A stretch of 64,000 nt of DNA from Paraburkholderia sp. BL21I4N1 (GTDB taxonomy: Bacteria > Pseudomonadota > Gammaproteobacteria > Burkholderiales > Burkholderiaceae): positions 496,001-560,000 of the forward strand of contig NZ_PVEN01000002.1 of the NCBI RefSeq assembly GCF_002973525.1. Direction: 5' to 3'. A program made the position numbers and the translations under genes. Of this stretch, positions 15,595-23,929 are shown piece after piece (position 1 is the stretch's first letter; the number at the start of each line of letters is the position of its first letter). Below the pieces are notes generated by a model. The model was not told the origin of the DNA, made no database searches, and saw only the letters and a list, made by a program, of their open reading frames with translations.

Positions 15595-18432
15595 TCAGCG
15601 ACGCGACGCGGACGAGGCCGTGGGTCGGCGGTTGGTCTGGCTGGCCCGCGCTCCGTGGGTGGTCGCAGGCACTGGCGCGTTTCCCCGCTTCTTGGGCTTG
15701 TACTTGCAGGCGGGGAAGTTGGAGCAGGAGCGAAACTCCCCGTAGGGGCCGTTGCGCAAGACCAGAACCCCTCTTTTGCACGAGGGGCACTCTTCTTCCT
15801 GAACGACCTCCCCATCCGTGTCGGTGATCGACACCGCGCCGTCCTGCTCGAGTTCCCGCAAGAAGCTCGAACGCTGACCGCGTGCCGTGAACATGGCCAC
15901 GCTGCGCCGCGCCCTGGTCAGGGCCACGTAGAACAGTCGACGCTCCTCCCCGTCAGGGCAGTTGTCCCCGGCGGGCATGGCCAACGCCAGTACCGGGTCG
16001 TCAGCGCGCGTGTTCGGGAAGCTACGCCCGCGCATCACGCTCAGCATTTCCGGCAAGATCACGTAGTCGGCTTCGCTTCCCTTCGATCGGTGGACGGTGA
16101 GGAACGACACATCCACCCAACGCTCGAAGCGGGCCTTGTTGGGCGGGACGTACTGCCGATCGGCGTTGTACCGGCCAAGCACGAAGACCGAAACCTTCCC
16201 ATCGCGCCCAGGCGGGATGCTGCCGTCCTGGACCCCATGGGCCAGTTTCATCACGAACTGGTCGATGGCGTCGGCCAGCTTTTCCTTGTTGTCCACCTGG
16301 AACGCTTGCAGCACGGGGCCGATGGTGGGGGTGACCGACGTCACGCGTTTGCTGATCTGCGCTGGGTTCTTCGACACGAACCGGCTGGACACGTCGCACA
16401 GCGCTTGCGGACAGCGGAACGTCTGTTCGAGCTTGAGCACCTGCCCGTGGCCGAACCATTCCCGAAAGCCGGTCATCGCCGACACGTCGGCGCCCGCGAA
16501 GCGGTTGATGGACTGCCAGTCGTCGCCCACGGCGAACAGGTATCGCCCGGGCTTCTGTACCAAGGCGCGGCACAGTCGGGCCCGAGCCCGTGAGGCGTCC
16601 TGGAACTCGTCGGCCATGACCAGCTCGTAGGGCGCCTCGTAACGACCGCTTTCCAGATGCTCGGCCGCCAGGTTGAGCATGTCCTCGAAGTCGATGCCGT
16701 CCTCAGCCGCCAACGCGGCGTCCCACGCTTTGATGATGGGCTCGGCGATGTCGAGGAACATGCGGTACCGGTACTTGAACGCATCGTCCGGCAGGGCGTC
16801 CAGGCGTTGGCGCAGCGCCGCCGCGGTCAAGCAGTTGCTCTTGGCGTGGCTGATGAAAGTTCTCACCAGGCTCACCAGTTCCCCTGGCTCCATGGGCTTC
16901 TGACCGCCTGAGGGAATCTCGCGATCCGGGTTGGGGTCGAGTTGGATGCCCCGGCGGGTCAGCTCGTTGGCGAGGTGCTTGAACACGTCGCCGGTGCGGA
17001 CCTGGTGGGACGTCGTTTCGATCAACGACGTCCCACGTTCCCGATGCAACTTGCGCTTCCAGTCGACGCCGGCGAGGTAGTCGCCAAAATGTTGCGGGGC
17101 CTTGCCGTTGGCGTCCAGGGCGAAGTGCTCGTGGTACAGCTCGATCCCTGGGTAAAAGAAGTCCGGGCGGTATTGGCGATGGTCCTCGTCGGCGGTCTTG
17201 AACTTGTACCGCTCCTCGTAGAGGTAATCCACGCCGTTGTAAAACAGCCAGTTGGAGAGGGTGGCCTCTTCCTGGCTGCGCACGCGCTTCCCGTCGGCGG
17301 TGAGGGTCCGGCCGTTGCCTTGATCGTCCCAGACGTCAGGTGAGCCGTTGGATCCGAACGCAGGCAGATCCTTGCCAAATACGAACCGGAAGAGGTCCCA
17401 TTGGGTTCGGAAGGTGGCAGAGCGGTCCTTGAGCTGATCGACGATCTCGGTCAGCTTGCTGATGCCGCCGGCGGTGTCGGTGGCCCAATCCGGGACGTCC
17501 GGCTTTTCCTTCGTAGCCTTGCCGATGATGCGAAGGCCCAGGGCGTGGAAGGTTGAGGCTTCCACCGCGACGTCGTCCATGCCCAGCCGCCCGAACGATT
17601 TGGCGGCACGTTCCGCCAGTTCGACGGCGGCCTGTTTGTTGAAGGCCAGCATGACGATCCGCTTCGGCGCGACGAATCCCCGGTCGATCGCGTAGGCGGC
17701 CTTTGCCACCATGGTGGACGTCTTGCCCGAGCCCGCCGAGGCAACAACCTGCACGCGGTTGTCGAAGCAGATCACCGCCCGCGCTTGCTCCTCGGTGAGA
17801 GGCTTGCGCTCCACCCGGTCGAACAGTTCCTTGCACGCCGTCAACTCGCGCTTGGTATGGGCCGCGTTGAGGGAGGCCCAGTAGGGCCGATGGTCGGCTT
17901 CCCATTGGACGAGGGAATGTTCCACATCGGCTGCTTCTTTTCCCAGCCTGGCGTTCACGTTGGCCTTCGTCATGCGCGCACGAACGGCCTTCACGTCGAT
18001 GGACGGTCGGGCCGCTTCAATGGCCGCCTGCGCCTCGTGCGTGATCCATCGTCGACCGGCTTCTGCAGCCAGCTCTTGCTCGGCTTTGTGGTCCAGCCAA
18101 TCAAGCACAGTTTGATGAGCGCCTTGCACGAACGCCACGTCGTCGCGGATTTGCTTCTCGACCAGCGCGGCTTCCACAGCACTGGCCAAATCGGTCCCTC
18201 GGGCGTTGGGCAGCCCGTCCACTTTCACGACCCGCGAGGGGCTCGGGCGGAGCATGAGGTCGGTCCAGAACACGCCCGGATTCAGCCGATACGAGCTGGC
18301 GTCATCGACGTTGACGGTGTGCGTTTTTCCATCCACCGTCAACGACAGTTTCAAACCTTGAAGGACGAGGCGCCAGTCCGGCGATCGTGTCAGTTTTCGG
18401 CCCCACGCGGAGGGGGCCCATTCTTTTTTCAT
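15595..18432 (-). CDS. UvrD/helicase IV-like helicase with topoisomerase-type zinc ribbon, 945 aa
   Basis: An N-terminal ~200-residue region precedes the SF1 motor: Walker A ASAGSGKT about residue 231, MLAFNKQA, DEFQDASR about 606, VGDDWQSINRFAGA, LEQTFRCP, FLTVHRSKGSEAD, then LFYVALTRAR. Within the motor is an insert (YLYEERYKF..YRPDFFYP..YHEHFALD..VDWKRKLH) that, as in HelD-type enzymes, may be nuclease-like. At the C-terminus a C4 ribbon (CPSC..GVLVLRNGPYGEFRSCSNFPAC, about 880-912) resembles the topoisomerase I DNA-binding finger. A 3'-5' DNA translocase working in repair, or in defence given its neighbours. Convergent with the restriction gene, 66 bp apart. Confidence 0.85.
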   Translation of the reverse strand: MKKEWAPSAWGRKLTRSPDWRLVLQGLKLSLTVDGKTHTVNVDDASSYRLNPGVFWTDLMLRPSPSRVVKVDGLPNARGTDLASAVEAALVEKQIRDDVAFVQGAHQTVLDWLDHKAEQELAAEAGRRWITHEAQAAIEAARPSIDVKAVRARMTKANVNARLGKEAADVEHSLVQWEADHRPYWASLNAAHTKRELTACKELFDRVERKPLTEEQARAVICFDNRVQVVASAGSGKTSTMVAKAAYAIDRGFVAPKRIVMLAFNKQAAVELAERAAKSFGRLGMDDVAVEASTFHALGLRIIGKATKEKPDVPDWATDTAGGISKLTEIVDQLKDRSATFRTQWDLFRFVFGKDLPAFGSNGSPDVWDDQGNGRTLTADGKRVRSQEEATLSNWLFYNGVDYLYEERYKFKTADEDHRQYRPDFFYPGIELYHEHFALDANGKAPQHFGDYLAGVDWKRKLHRERGTSLIETTSHQVRTGDVFKHLANELTRRGIQLDPNPDREIPSGGQKPMEPGELVSLVRTFISHAKSNCLTAAALRQRLDALPDDAFKYRYRMFLDIAEPIIKAWDAALAAEDGIDFEDMLNLAAEHLESGRYEAPYELVMADEFQDASRARARLCRALVQKPGRYLFAVGDDWQSINRFAGADVSAMTGFREWFGHGQVLKLEQTFRCPQALCDVSSRFVSKNPAQISKRVTSVTPTIGPVLQAFQVDNKEKLADAIDQFVMKLAHGVQDGSIPPGRDGKVSVFVLGRYNADRQYVPPNKARFERWVDVSFLTVHRSKGSEADYVILPEMLSVMRGRSFPNTRADDPVLALAMPAGDNCPDGEERRLFYVALTRARRSVAMFTARGQRSSFLRELEQDGAVSITDTDGEVVQEEECPSCKRGVLVLRNGPYGEFRSCSNFPACKYKPKKRGNAPVPATTHGARASQTNRRPTASSASRR

Positions 18433-18600
18433 CGTCTGCCATGCAATAACCCCGGAAACCGGTCTCGGTCATGCCAGAGGCCCGGTCGCGCCATGATAGC
18501 CTGACGCCGCTTTGCAGGCGGGCGACGCATGCCATGCAATGTGCATTGGCATCACCCGCTGGCACGCCATCGGGGATGGGGCCTTCGGGGCCGTCCGACC

Positions 18601-19275
18601 TCAGCGCGAACCGTACAGCTTTTCTTCGATGGCCGCGTCGAGCCAGGCGACGAACCGTTGTACCGTGTCGATCGAGGTTTCCAACGCTTTCTGGTCGACG
18701 TGCACGGTAGGAGGGGCGAGCCATGAGCTGGCGCCCGGGTCCATCCCATCGAGCAACTCGACCTCGCGAGCATCGAGAAAAAACGAGCGCGTTGCGCCGG
18801 GTTTTCGGTCTGCGTGCCGCGGGCGCATCGAGGTGAGTTCGACCTCGTGCTGAATGCTGTTGCGCGTCAGAACGATGTCCTCGAGAGCATCCAGGCTCAC
18901 GGGGCCGTTTTCGAGCGGGATGCCGAACGCCTCGGTGAAGATGGTGTTGTAGCCTCGGATCCATCCTTTCCGGAACACGCGCTTGCGTTCCTCGTCGGTC
19001 AGCTTCTCGCAGTGCAGGATGACCCGGGTCTGCAGATAGGCTTGCAGCGAGGAGGCCAACAGGCAAAGGCACGTGTGGCCCAGGACGTTGATTGAATCGC
19101 TGGCCTCCTGCCATTCAAGTTCGAACGGTGGGTCACCGTCCTCCGAGTAGGGAGGGATCCACGGGTCTTCCTCGTTCTCGATCTTGGTCCGGCGGTCGAC
19201 GAAGGGCGCCGACGACCGCGCGTAAAGCTGCCGGATGAAATCCAGGCGGCGGTTCAGAAACCAAGCGACGTCCAT
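18601..19275 (-). CDS. HEPN-like protein, 224 aa
   Basis: The chain is helical and contains VLTRNSIQHEVEL at about residues 134-146. This has the R-x4-H spacing of HEPN ribonuclease domains, preceded by a long hydrophobic helix (SINVLGHTCLCLLASSLQAYLQ). HEPN proteins commonly act as toxin or abortive-infection RNases. Assignment rests on this motif and the defence context; the active motif could be coincidental. It follows the helicase in the same direction with a 168-bp gap. Confidence 0.5.
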   Translation of the reverse strand: MDVAWFLNRRLDFIRQLYARSSAPFVDRRTKIENEEDPWIPPYSEDGDPPFELEWQEASDSINVLGHTCLCLLASSLQAYLQTRVILHCEKLTDEERKRVFRKGWIRGYNTIFTEAFGIPLENGPVSLDALEDIVLTRNSIQHEVELTSMRPRHADRKPGATRSFFLDAREVELLDGMDPGASSWLAPPTVHVDQKALETSIDTVQRFVAWLDAAIEEKLYGSR

Positions 19276-19346
19276 GGCGGTCCCCCGATTGCATGTGTTC
19301 GAAACGTTGCGCCCGGCGCCATCCGCGACACCGGGCGCGCGTGCGC

Positions 19347-20876
19347 TTACGCGGTCTGGCGCGAGCGCTGTGCCTTGTGTTTGGCCAGGAAGGTTTCGAT
19401 CCCATGGGTGCGCGGGAACGCCTTCTTCACGGCCTCGTGCGTGACCGTCCCAGCGTCAAGCAGGCGGGTCAACTCGTCCTCCCAACGCACCAGGCGGTGG
19501 GCGGTCAGGAACTCGTCGACGTCCGTGGATCGCTTGATCCCCCCGACGTCGTGCCCGCTGGCGACGTAGAGGTCGGCGACCGAGGCAGTGCCGCTGCCCA
19601 TCGGGATGTCGACGGTGGCCGCGATGGCGATGATGCGGGTCAGCAGGCTTTCCTCTTCCTTCGCACTGCCGTAACGGGCGGAGGCCATGAACACCTGCGA
19701 GAGGTCGCTGCCGTAGGCCCCGCTGATGAGCAACATGTCCTTGCTGGCCTCAAGCAGCCGGTCCGAATGGGTGTAGCTCGGGGTGTAGACGATCCGGCGA
19801 TACCCCTGGGCGTGCGCGCTCTCGATCGACGGCAGATACGGCAACGTCCGGATGGCTTCCGGCACGTCCCAGTCCTTCGACGGGGTGGAGCGGTGCCGCG
19901 GCATGATACGGACAGCGGGGCCCGCGTGCTCGGTCAGGGCGAGCGACGCCGCCACCAGGTGGATCGCGGCGTGGTCCTCGATGGCGCCCGATCCGAACAG
20001 CACCAGACCGCTCGTCTTGCCCGCCAGAGCGTCGCGGAGCGGACCGACCACCGAGGCCGGGAACGCGTCCGTGGTGGCCACGGTGGCCACGGTGGGCACC
20101 AGCTCGATGCGTGGCCACGGCCGGGCGAACGGCGTGACCGCTTCGAGTTCTCCCGCGTCAGTGACGACGCCGATCAGCGCCGTGTCGTGGTCCGTGTGGC
20201 TGGGGCGTGACGTCACGATCAACTGGACGTTCTCGTTGATGGTGTCCGGCGTCGGGGTGTCGAGAAGAACTGCGATGCGATGCCCGGAGTTCAAGGCATG
20301 GTTGCATGCCATTTCGAGGCGCTCGCCCGCGTCGTTCCACGACTGCTGGTCGAGCTTGAGCGGCCCAACGACCAGCAGCGTGCCGCTGGGCACTCGATCG
20401 AGGCCCGACGACCACAACCCGTAGTCGCCCAGGTCGATGCTGCCGGACCATCCGTTGCCGGCGCTCTCGGCGTAGACCAGCGCGCCGTCGGTCGCGTCCT
20501 CGTACGCTTCCAGCAGGGCGCCGATCGCGTCCGAGGAGGTCGTGACGTAGACGCCCGGGACGGGGCCCGTCGGCCAGATCTGCGGGGCATTGCGGGCGAC
20601 GACCGCACCGGGCGGCGATAGGGCGACGAGCAACTCCTGCGGGGACATGTTGATCGCGAAGCGCTTCTTCAGGCGGAACGCCAGGCGGCCGGTCGAGGTG
20701 GTGTCCAGCTCGGCCGCGGCGACGCGCTCGGGGAACGCCATCACCTCGGGCCAGTTACGAAGCCCGGGCAGCGCTGCGATCAGGTCGAGCGCCTGGCCAT
20801 GACCAAGGGAGGGGTGCGTGGGCTGCAAAAGGCCGCGGACGAGCCCGGCCAGCAGCTTCAACTGCTGCGTATCCAT
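19347..20876 (-). CDS. hypothetical protein with plasmid-type N-terminal domain, 509 aa
   Basis: The first 60 residues (LKLLAGLVRGLLQPTHPSLGHGQALDLIAALPGLRNWPEVMAF) match a short helical domain seen at the N-terminus of many plasmid proteins often labelled glyoxalase-superfamily; that label is probably not functional. The rest alternates beta and alpha (GTLLVVGPLKLD, HRIAVLLDTPTP, GLVLFGSGAIEDHAAIHLVAA, DMLLISGAYGSDLSQVFMASARYG), suggesting a P-loop-like or Rossmann fold, but I see no Walker A motif. The ATG has an AGGAGAAAGC site. No specific function can be assigned. Confidence 0.55.
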   Translation of the reverse strand: MDTQQLKLLAGLVRGLLQPTHPSLGHGQALDLIAALPGLRNWPEVMAFPERVAAAELDTTSTGRLAFRLKKRFAINMSPQELLVALSPPGAVVARNAPQIWPTGPVPGVYVTTSSDAIGALLEAYEDATDGALVYAESAGNGWSGSIDLGDYGLWSSGLDRVPSGTLLVVGPLKLDQQSWNDAGERLEMACNHALNSGHRIAVLLDTPTPDTINENVQLIVTSRPSHTDHDTALIGVVTDAGELEAVTPFARPWPRIELVPTVATVATTDAFPASVVGPLRDALAGKTSGLVLFGSGAIEDHAAIHLVAASLALTEHAGPAVRIMPRHRSTPSKDWDVPEAIRTLPYLPSIESAHAQGYRRIVYTPSYTHSDRLLEASKDMLLISGAYGSDLSQVFMASARYGSAKEEESLLTRIIAIAATVDIPMGSGTASVADLYVASGHDVGGIKRSTDVDEFLTAHRLVRWEDELTRLLDAGTVTHEAVKKAFPRTHGIETFLAKHKAQRSRQTA

Positions 20877-21027
20877 TGCTTTCTCCTGGGCGGCAAATCC
20901 GATGCACGCTTTGCGGACCGCCCATCGAAAACAAGGACTATGGAATGGGGTAGGTGCGGTGAGACATCGTCTTCGTCATGCCCCGGAGGGCGCGTGCGGC
21001 AGGCGACGACAGCCTGCCGCCACTATA

Positions 21028-21924
21028 TCAGGAATACAGGGTCGTTCGGCACAAGGTCAGATAGTCCTCGTACACCCGTGCAAACTGCGCTGCGAGCTTG
21101 TCGAGTTCGGCCGCATCGGCGAGGTCGTCAGCGTTCGGACGGTCCCGAAACTGTTCATGCACAACCCAGATCCGATCGGCCGCTTTGCCGTACAGCGATG
21201 TGCGGTCGCCCAGCTCCTCCGACAACGTGTCGCACGCGTTGTACAGTCCGCTAAACGCTTCACGCAGCGTCTCGTCGTAGAACGCCGTGGCGATCGTACG
21301 CCAACCGTGCAGGAACTCGTGCAGCCGGGTCACCGGCTTGTACGGGAAAGGATGGCGAAAATCATGCTCGGCGAACTGCAAGACGAGCGTGTGGGGCAAC
21401 GCCGCCTGCAGCTCGTCGAAGCGCGCCCGATCCTTGACCAGTCGTGCGTCGGGCCCGCCCAACGCCTCCAACCCGAACCCCCCGTAATGCTTGCGCAGCG
21501 CGTCTGGGCTGTTGCACAGTAGGTCTTGCAAATCAGCCCAGAACAGCACCTCGACGGTGAACTTCCGCTGTTCCTTGCGTTCGTCCGAGAGCAACAGAAC
21601 CTGGCGCTCGATGGGGCCATTCTTTTTCGCCGACGTGGCGATGCAGTAATGCTTGATCGCCGGCTCGAACGCTTCCGCTTTCTGGATCTCGTCGAGGATG
21701 ATCGCCATCGTGATCCCGTCGGGCATGTTCTTGCACTGGTACGCGATGAAGCGGTCGTCCTTGTCCCGCCCGTAGACGTCGACGCCAATCTGCTCTTGCC
21801 CGGCACGAGCGTGCAGGCGGAAATCTTTTGTGTGCCAGCGTAGATTTGCGCAGGTGCACACGATCTTTTCAAACGCTTGAAAACCTTCAGGCACCGGGAG
21901 GAACGTTTCGATTGGACTGGGCAT
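21028..21924 (-). CDS. restriction endonuclease-fold protein, 298 aa
   Basis: The N-terminal ~110 residues have the PD-(D/E)XK layout found at the front of many anti-phage effectors: FEKIVCTCANLRW.., AGQEQIGVDVYGRD and AYQCKNM, giving the E...D...QxK catalytic set. The remaining ~180 residues are helical (LYNACDTLSEELGDRTSLYGKAADRIW..) and unrecognised; they may sense or bind a partner. In known systems such nuclease domains are usually fused to an NTPase; here it is stand-alone. Probably a DNA-cutting effector; the trigger is unknown. Confidence 0.65.
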   Translation of the reverse strand: MPSPIETFLPVPEGFQAFEKIVCTCANLRWHTKDFRLHARAGQEQIGVDVYGRDKDDRFIAYQCKNMPDGITMAIILDEIQKAEAFEPAIKHYCIATSAKKNGPIERQVLLLSDERKEQRKFTVEVLFWADLQDLLCNSPDALRKHYGGFGLEALGGPDARLVKDRARFDELQAALPHTLVLQFAEHDFRHPFPYKPVTRLHEFLHGWRTIATAFYDETLREAFSGLYNACDTLSEELGDRTSLYGKAADRIWVVHEQFRDRPNADDLADAAELDKLAAQFARVYEDYLTLCRTTLYS

Positions 21925-21978
21925 GGCAGCAGACGGCAGTGGGCAACGCGTGAGTTTAGCGTGCGGAAACGGGCTTGC

Positions 21979-23259
21979 TCACCGCGCGGTGGGCAAACCC
22001 TCCCACTCGGTGGTGTAGCTCGGGGTCTTCGCGTTCTGGCTCATGTGCCAGGCCTGGTGGCCCTCGACGTTCCCGACCCGCAGGGTCCCGCGCCCGAATC
22101 GGTCGTTCACGGCGTCCAGCGCGGCCATCAGGCGCTCCCGGTGCGGCGCGGGCCCGGTGAACAGGTCGGCTTGCTCCACCGCGCGGTCCGTCAGGTCCAG
22201 CAGCATCACCCCCGCCTTGGCGTACTTGAAGCCCGGCTTGTACAGGCGGGCCAGGCCGGCCAGCGCGGCTTCCACCAGGCGCAGGGTGTCTCCCACTGGG
22301 ACGGCGAGCGGTACCACCACCGCGGCGCTGTACTGCTTGTCCTTTTTCCGAAACGCGGACGTCTGGATGAACACGTGGACCTGGCCCGCCTTCAACCCCT
22401 GGCGTCGCAGGCGCTCGGCCGCGGTGGCGGCGAAGTCGCGCACGGCGATCGACAGGTCCTCCTGGGTGAGCACCGGGTGACCGAACGATCGCGAGCAGAT
22501 GATCTGCTTCTGGGGCTGCGCCTCGGCCTCGAACCCGTAGCAGGCGATCCCGTTCAGCTCGTGCACCGTTCGTTCGAGCACCACCGAAACGGTGGACCGG
22601 ATGAACGATGGGCTGGCGCGCTTCAGGTCCAGCGCGGTGGCGATCCCGTCGGCCAACAGGCGCTCGCGTAACCGGCGGCCCACGCCCCAGACCTCGCCGA
22701 CCTCGACCCGGCCCAGCAGATCGTCGCGATCACGCTCCGGCAGGGCGGTGAGGTCGCACACGCCGGCCCACGGGCGCCCGACGTTCTTCTTCGCCACGTG
22801 GTTGGCCATCTTGGCCAGGGTTTTCGATGGGGCGATGCCCACGCAGGTCGGAATCCCGATCCAGCGCAGGACGCGCTCGCGCATCATCTGGCCGTAGACC
22901 GTCAGGCTCCCGGCGACGCCCTGCATCCCGGAGAGGTCCACGAAGCACTCGTCGATCGAGTAGACCTCCTGCACCGGGCTGAACTGGCCGAGGATGGCCA
23001 TCATCCGGGCGGACATGTCGGCGTACAGCGCGTAGTTCGACGACAGGGCCACCAGGCCGGCCTCCTGCACCAGGTGGCGGATCTGGAAGAAGGGCACGCC
23101 CATCTTGATCCCCAGGTCCTTGGCCTCCTGGGACCGTGCCACGGCACAGCCGTCGTTGTTCGACAGGACGATGAGCGGGCGGCCGTTCAGCGCGGGCCGG
23201 AACACCCGTTCGCACGAGCAGTAGAAGTTGTTCCCGTCGACGAGGGCGAAGGTCGGCAT
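21979..23259 (-). CDS. umuC: DNA polymerase V catalytic subunit UmuC
   Basis: Y-family polymerase, 426 aa, the usual UmuC length. It starts FALVDGNNFYCSCERVF with the metal-binding D, then PLIVLSNNDGCAVARS and VYSIDECFVDLSG with the catalytic D-E pair. The thumb shows GIPTCVGIAPSKTLAKMAN, and the little-finger region and C-terminal DUF4113-like part follow. It carries out error-prone translesion synthesis with UmuD'. It begins 3 bp after the umuD stop, so the two are translated together under the LexA box at 23724. Confidence 0.95.
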   Translation of the reverse strand: MPTFALVDGNNFYCSCERVFRPALNGRPLIVLSNNDGCAVARSQEAKDLGIKMGVPFFQIRHLVQEAGLVALSSNYALYADMSARMMAILGQFSPVQEVYSIDECFVDLSGMQGVAGSLTVYGQMMRERVLRWIGIPTCVGIAPSKTLAKMANHVAKKNVGRPWAGVCDLTALPERDRDDLLGRVEVGEVWGVGRRLRERLLADGIATALDLKRASPSFIRSTVSVVLERTVHELNGIACYGFEAEAQPQKQIICSRSFGHPVLTQEDLSIAVRDFAATAAERLRRQGLKAGQVHVFIQTSAFRKKDKQYSAAVVVPLAVPVGDTLRLVEAALAGLARLYKPGFKYAKAGVMLLDLTDRAVEQADLFTGPAPHRERLMAALDAVNDRFGRGTLRVGNVEGHQAWHMSQNAKTPSYTTEWEGLPTAR

Positions 23260-23262
23260 GGC

Positions 23263-23712
23263 TCAGGCCCACGTCCGGACTTTGGTGGCGAGCACCTGGC
23301 GCAGGTTCCAGGTCACCACGCCCCAGACGGTCATTTCCTGGGCGTCGGAGAACACGATCGGCGGGTACGCTGGGTTGGCGGCCACGAGCTTGACCACCCC
23401 GGCCCGGCGGTACAGGCGTTTGACTGTGAACTCCCCGTCGACGCAGGCGAGCACGACCAGGCCATGCTTCGGTTCGATCGACCGGTCCACCACCAGCTTG
23501 TCGCCGGCCCAGATCCCGGCCCCGCTCATGCTGTCGCCCTCGACGTTGAACAGAAAGGTCGAGAGCGGGTTGAGCACCAGGACGTCGTTCAGATCGATGC
23601 GGCGCTGGGCGTGGTCCTGGGCGGGGCTCGGGAAGCCCGCCGGCACGCGCGACAGCGCTTCGACGATGAAAAGAGCGGCCGGGTCCTCGGCGAGGGGGAC
23701 GGGGTGGTTCAT
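23263..23712 (-). CDS. umuD: LexA-like self-cleaving UmuD
   Basis: 149 aa. Self-cleavage site A25-G26 in RVPAGFPSPAQD, nucleophile S61 in GDSMSGAG, and general base K98 in FTVKRLY are all present, so it should be processed to UmuD' on RecA filaments. An exact CTGT-N8-ACAG operator lies 13 bp upstream. First gene of the umuDC operon. Confidence 0.95.
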   Translation of the reverse strand: MNHPVPLAEDPAALFIVEALSRVPAGFPSPAQDHAQRRIDLNDVLVLNPLSTFLFNVEGDSMSGAGIWAGDKLVVDRSIEPKHGLVVLACVDGEFTVKRLYRRAGVVKLVAANPAYPPIVFSDAQEMTVWGVVTWNLRQVLATKVRTWA

Positions 23713-23723
23713 GATCTGCGAAA

Positions 23724-23742
23724 TACTGTATGGATATACAGT
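23724..23742 (-). promoter_or_regulatory. LexA (SOS) box of umuDC
   Basis: TACTGTATGGATATACAGT contains CTGT-N8-ACAG exactly (23726-23741), directly upstream of umuD. Confidence 0.9.
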
Positions 23743-23929
23743 CTATCAGTCGAAAGCCATGCCAAGGAAAAGGGTTGGATCGCAATCCCCTGTCGCAGTG
23801 CGGGTTTGATTACAATCGTCGGACGAAGGGATGCTTGCAACCGCGCGTCCCTGGACGCGTGCGATGGCGAGAGGGCGGGAAGATCCCGGACGCCGCGCGT
23901 GCCAAGAACGAAAAAACACGGGAGCGGTT

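Noticed and set aside
23136..23147. Exact GTGCCACGGCAC palindrome inside umuC
   Set aside because: It lies within coding sequence with no array promoter nearby; probably chance or codon-driven. 48641-48652 is a similar coding near-match.
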